DNA of 19,865 nucleotides, taken from the NCBI GenBank assembly GCA_946892075.1, contig CAMPNZ010000027.1:1-19865 (forward strand), read 5' to 3'. Under the pieces are notes generated by a model. The model did not search any database, was not told the DNA's origin, and saw only the letters and a list, made by a program, of their open reading frames with translations. Position 1 is the first letter of the stretch; every line of letters begins with the position of its first letter. This DNA comes from an uncultured Coriobacteriales bacterium. GTDB lineage: Bacteria; Actinomycetota; Coriobacteriia; Coriobacteriales; Eggerthellaceae. Position numbers and translations under genes: made by a program. Positions 16,859-19,865 of this stretch are shown piece by piece.

Positions 16859-17738
16859 CGTACATCTTCTTTCCTGCTGCAATAAGCGCTGCTGCAGCAA
16901 ACAATATCAACAAGCCAATCATAAACGCCTGCGCGCCGCCGCTCAGCTGGCCTCCTGCGTAGGAATACACCACCGTCGCGGGAAGCTGCCCCAGACCCGT
17001 TGCCACGAAAAACTTCCAAAACTTCACGGATGTAAGCCCTGCAAAATAACTAACGGGGTCGAATGGCACAAATGGCAGCAAGCGAGCAATAACAATAGCG
17101 TTTGCGCCGTAGCGATCGAAAAAGCGCTCCATCTGCTGCACTGCGGCGTGCGAATTCAGCCGAACTACCACGTCACGCCCCAAAATGCGCGCGATATAGA
17201 AGCACAGCGACGCGCCAACCATCGAGGACGTCCACGACAACAGCGCACCTTGCCACCAGCCCCAAATGGCTGCGTTCGCCAGCGTGATGAAAAATGCTGG
17301 TATGGGCGCTACGATAGCTTGCAAAATCATCAGCAAAAACGAAACTGCCACCGCGCCTGCACCAAAACTTTGAATGTAGGCAATAAGATCGGCCATGTTA
17401 AGCGTGGTCATCGCCCCAAACGACGCATGAATCCACTGCTGAACGCCCGGGATGCATGCATAAGCCACGCCGCACAGCATCACAACACACAGCAAGATAA
17501 TTCGTTTCACATGGGCAGAGCGCTTTTGCTGCTCCGATAAAACTGCAGATGAAGAAGGTGATTTTGATGGGTGCGCATGCTGTGCTGCTGTTGTTCCGGT
17601 GCGCTGAGCGGTTGACGCTTGGTTGTGGTGCGCGGTTGATGCACGGTTCTGGTGCGCGGTTGACGCTTGGTTGTATTGAGTCGAGCCCGTTACGTCCTGG
17701 TGCGCCGAACCTGCAAAATTCTGTTCCTTAGTATCCAT
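16845..17738 (-). CDS. TVP38/TMEM64 (VTT domain) membrane protein with low-complexity N-terminus
   Basis: 297 residues. Start at 17738 with GAGG 6 bp upstream, 24 bp after the transferase-fusion stop. The first ~75 residues are a polar Ser/Thr/Gln/Asn/His-rich extension containing three 8-residue repeats (QASTAHxN type), not expected in this family. Then come a basic patch (KRSAHVKR), a first membrane helix and the VTT domain with RLLPFVPFDPVSYFAGLT and FWKFFVATGLGQLPATVVY. The last segment is a long hydrophobic helix ending KKMYDASH. Function is presumed to be membrane lipid or solute handling within the selenodomain pathway. The extension should lie on the cytoplasmic side. Confidence 0.87.
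   Translation of the reverse strand: MDTKEQNFAGSAHQDVTGSTQYNQASTAHQNRASTAHHNQASTAQRTGTTAAQHAHPSKSPSSSAVLSEQQKRSAHVKRIILLCVVMLCGVAYACIPGVQQWIHASFGAMTTLNMADLIAYIQSFGAGAVAVSFLLMILQAIVAPIPAFFITLANAAIWGWWQGALLSWTSSMVGASLCFYIARILGRDVVVRLNSHAAVQQMERFFDRYGANAIVIARLLPFVPFDPVSYFAGLTSVKFWKFFVATGLGQLPATVVYSYAGGQLSGGAQAFMIGLLILFAAAALIAAGKKMYDASH
17608..17679 (-). repeat. Three 24-bp tandem repeats in the TVP38 N-terminus
   Basis: Units 17608-17631, 17632-17655 and 17656-17679, the outer two nearly identical, encode eight-residue units of the type NQASTAHx. The unit is a multiple of three, so copy changes keep frame. Confidence 0.8.
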
Positions 17739-17762
17739 ACAAACCTCATTGAGAATAACAAC

Positions 17763-19691
17763 TTAAAACGCACACGACGCGCCAAAAAAGCGGTCATGCA
17801 ACGCTGTTAAATATTCAATTGATAAAAATTCTTGTATTTTTTCCCATGTATCGACATTACGCGCGCCTTCACCGTGGCTGTACTGCACAAACGCCATAGC
17901 GCACCACGTGATGCCACGCAAAACATTCAGCTGCATATACGTGCGCAAAAGCTGCGTATCAACTGCTCGAAAGCGCGCGTATTCATCCAAAAACGCACGT
18001 ATTTCTGCTGCCAACAGAATAGTGTCAGTTTTCCAGTTGGTGGTTGTTGGCACCAAAAAGTGAGCAATGTCTTGCTCGCAATCGGCAATGACGGGCTTTT
18101 CCCAATCGATAATGCGCGAGTGCGTTTGAGGCGCGTCGTCATTGATGATGAAATTCCCACTATTGAGCTCGGTATTGATGACGCACGGATGCGCGCACGG
18201 CGTATCATTTGCACGGTGAGCAGCAATTTTCATCCAACTTTGGATAAGCGCAAGGCGCTCGGCAGTACTGCGATCGGAATGGCGACTGCCCATAGAACGG
18301 CCTGCGAGTACAGAATAGCTGGCATCGCTGCCTGAAGCGTTGCGGTCTGAAGCGTTGTCGCTTGCAGTTTCAAGGCTTGCGACATCGCAGCAATCAGCAC
18401 CACGACCAGCGGCATCATGCGACACAAAGCGTTCATACACGTTCCACATGCGCTTACATTCCTCAAGAAGCGCGCGCTGCGGATAGCGCGGACGCAGCAG
18501 CGGCGCATCAGTTGCATCTAGTGTATGAACGCGCGCCAACAAATGTGCAGCAAGCAATAAGTCGTGTTCGTACTGAAGCGGCCGACCAGACAGATATTCC
18601 ATCGTCAGCATGCCGAAGGGTATGTATTTCCCCTGTTCAGTACATGAATAAACGCAAGGCGTAACCCCAGATGGTTCCAAAAAACGCAAGGCGTTGAACT
18701 CGTAGCGAATTTGTTCGCGCCCCAGGTTTATTTGACTTGCGCGATTGATACGCAGCACAAAAGGAGCTTCAATCGCACCCAACCACGGTGCAGGAGAAAA
18801 CGCCGGCAGTACAGAATTCGGCGCGTTATCGCGTTCCTTGTGCACCGTGCTCCAAGGGCGTTCTATTAAAAAGTTGCTATTGTATTCACCTGCACCAATA
18901 CAGCGTACGTCGCGCGCGGCCGTTTCTGCACGCAGTGCGTCGTCAAGCGTGTCGACATCAAGCAATGTACCTTCCATCGTTATAGAATACCCCCTTTCAC
19001 GTGCGCATTTAACAGTGTTGCGTGCCACATCGTCCTGCGAAAAGCGCATGCCAGAAAACACATCGCAAGGCTTGCGCATGCCAATAAGACCGTAGCCTCC
19101 ATCGAGCGTAGGAGTAATGACAATATCATGGGTATCAAGCGCCTTATAAGCTCGGTCGATCAGCTTGGGAGTAAGCCCCACGATATCCGAGCCTATAAGG
19201 ATAACTTTGCGGTGGTGCGAAAGCTGCTGAAAAAGCGCATGTTGCATGCGTTCTCCCAGCGTAGCGCCAAGCTGCGGGTACAGCTGCGGCCGTAGCGCTG
19301 ACAGACACGCGGGAACGTGCCCAAGAATGCGGCCAGAGCCAGAGACGTGCGAGCGCGCGGGAACGTGCCCGGGAACGCGTTCGGGAACGTGTTCTACAAC
19401 GTGCCCGGGAACGCGTTCAGCAACGCACCCGACATCGGACGCAAGCCCGTGCGCAGACGTATGCGCAGGCAGATGGCCTGTTTCACCACCACTATGATGT
19501 GCAGAAAAAAGAAACTCAAGGTCGGCAGGCTTGCCGTCGTAATACACGACGACTTCAAAATGCCGCGCCACCTTAAATGTGTCAGAAATAAGCAAACGAG
19601 CGAGATGTAAACAACGTTCAGCAGGCAGAATTGCTGAAAGTCGCGTTTTGCCGAAACCAATGCGGGGAGCTTTAGTAAAAAATATCAGCAT
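17763..19691 (-). CDS. Transferase 1 (rSAM/selenodomain-associated, DUF2064/CofC-like) fused to an APH-like phosphotransferase
   Basis: 642 residues, two domains. Start MLIFFTKAP at 19691 is the usual family start, with GAGAG upstream; a start ten codons earlier has no ribosome-binding site. Residues 1 to about 300 are a nucleotidyltransferase-like transferase (TIGR04282 type): TKAPRIGFGKTRLS, LGERMQHAL, IGSDIVGL and DGGYGLIG. It carries an unusual Val/Pro/His insert at about 60-115. From about 310 an aminoglycoside-phosphotransferase/choline-kinase-like domain follows. Its usual HxD catalytic motif reads NTE (506-508) before LNSGN, while the metal-binding Asp is kept (IDWEKP, Asp529). A Ser/Asp/Ala-rich insert lies near 430-470. 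First gene of the operon; it may activate and phosphorylate a sugar or alcohol acceptor. Substrate unknown. Confidence 0.85.
   Translation of the reverse strand: MLIFFTKAPRIGFGKTRLSAILPAERCLHLARLLISDTFKVARHFEVVVYYDGKPADLEFLFSAHHSGGETGHLPAHTSAHGLASDVGCVAERVPGHVVEHVPERVPGHVPARSHVSGSGRILGHVPACLSALRPQLYPQLGATLGERMQHALFQQLSHHRKVILIGSDIVGLTPKLIDRAYKALDTHDIVITPTLDGGYGLIGMRKPCDVFSGMRFSQDDVARNTVKCARERGYSITMEGTLLDVDTLDDALRAETAARDVRCIGAGEYNSNFLIERPWSTVHKERDNAPNSVLPAFSPAPWLGAIEAPFVLRINRASQINLGREQIRYEFNALRFLEPSGVTPCVYSCTEQGKYIPFGMLTMEYLSGRPLQYEHDLLLAAHLLARVHTLDATDAPLLRPRYPQRALLEECKRMWNVYERFVSHDAAGRGADCCDVASLETASDNASDRNASGSDASYSVLAGRSMGSRHSDRSTAERLALIQSWMKIAAHRANDTPCAHPCVINTELNSGNFIINDDAPQTHSRIIDWEKPVIADCEQDIAHFLVPTTTNWKTDTILLAAEIRAFLDEYARFRAVDTQLLRTYMQLNVLRGITWCAMAFVQYSHGEGARNVDTWEKIQEFLSIEYLTALHDRFFGASCAF
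19361..19432 (-). repeat. Six 12-bp tandem repeats inside transferase 1
   Basis: Six consecutive units of the form GAACGNGNNCNN/CAACGNGNNCNN encode four-residue units such as VPGH, VVEH and VPER (about residues 87-110). A further related copy lies at 19313-19324. Multiples of three bases keep the frame. Confidence 0.8.
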
Positions 19692-19746
19692 ATACTCTCG
19701 CTTTCGGGCGCTGACCTGCATATGCAGAACCGCAGGACAGGCGCCT

Positions 19747-19774
19747 ATTCTGCCACGCGCACGCTTATGCGCAA
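19747..19774 (-). promoter_or_regulatory. Weak candidate promoter of the selenodomain operon
   Basis: On the minus strand, TTGCGC (19774-19769) and CAGAAT (19752-19747) are 16 bp apart, about 55 bp before the first start codon. The match to consensus is modest and no operator was recognised. The 144 bp before the operon contain no supported gene. Confidence 0.25.
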
Positions 19775-19865
19775 GCAGAAAAACACGCGTTCCTCAAACA
19801 CTCGGAGAACAAAAACAAGGAACATTGCGCGCCCCTACCAAGACCATGCAATACGTACTATTTCA

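Noticed and set aside
16019..17540. Long plus-strand open frames (288 and 230 residues) opposite the TVP38 and GT2 genes
   Set aside because: They are Lys/Arg/His/Gln-rich without domains and lie antisense to well-supported membrane-protein and transferase genes.

Overview
The window looks like part of the chromosome of a Gram-positive, host-associated anaerobic actinobacterium, most likely of class Coriobacteriia. The evidence is a giant surface protein ending in an LAKTG sorting signal, a BspA-type leucine-rich-repeat protein carried by three CWB2 wall-binding domains, mid-range GC, and an 'rSAM/selenodomain' operon. Cryptobacterium or a relative would fit, but that genus is a guess from gene content and not a sequence match.

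Left half (1-12460, plus strand): two consecutive surface-protein genes. The first (336-9234) would encode an adhesin of about 2,965 residues: signal peptide, N-terminal domain, mixed Ig-like domains, eight Rib-like repeats, six shorter repeats, further Ig-like domains, a Gly/Asn-rich stalk and a sortase anchor. The second (9746-12348) would encode an 867-residue protein of leucine-rich repeats, a Gly/Ser/Thr linker and three CWB2 domains. In both, the signal-peptide frame and the mature-protein frame do not match. In the second gene the break is exactly at a run of eight C inside the signal-peptide codons; nine (or six) C would restore one frame. The first gene has a run of nine C inside its predicted promoter spacer, plus a separate one-base frame break after the signal peptide. 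This is the layout of phase-variable surface proteins, and both genes read OFF here. The two genes also share a 41-42 bp element followed by a hairpin at their 3' ends.

Right half (12487-19691, minus strand): eight tightly packed genes in transcription order: nucleotidyltransferase-like transferase 1 fused to a phosphotransferase domain; two TVP38/TMEM64 membrane proteins; GT2 transferase 2; a 4Fe-4S protein; a C_GCAxxG_C_C protein; an AhpD-like CxxC protein; and the radical SAM protein ArsS. The ArsS frame is interrupted by an in-frame UGA directly after CTAGAGSS. Twelve bases after the UGA is a 7-bp hairpin with loop AGGUG, a bacterial SECIS-like structure. ArsS is therefore very probably a selenoprotein extending 12 residues past the UGA. 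No arsM is in the window, so the product of the pathway cannot be fixed from here.

In-frame tandem repeats (12, 15 and 24 bp units) recur inside otherwise conserved genes of both halves, suggesting active repeat expansion in this genome. The two halves converge on a bidirectional terminator at 12425-12460.
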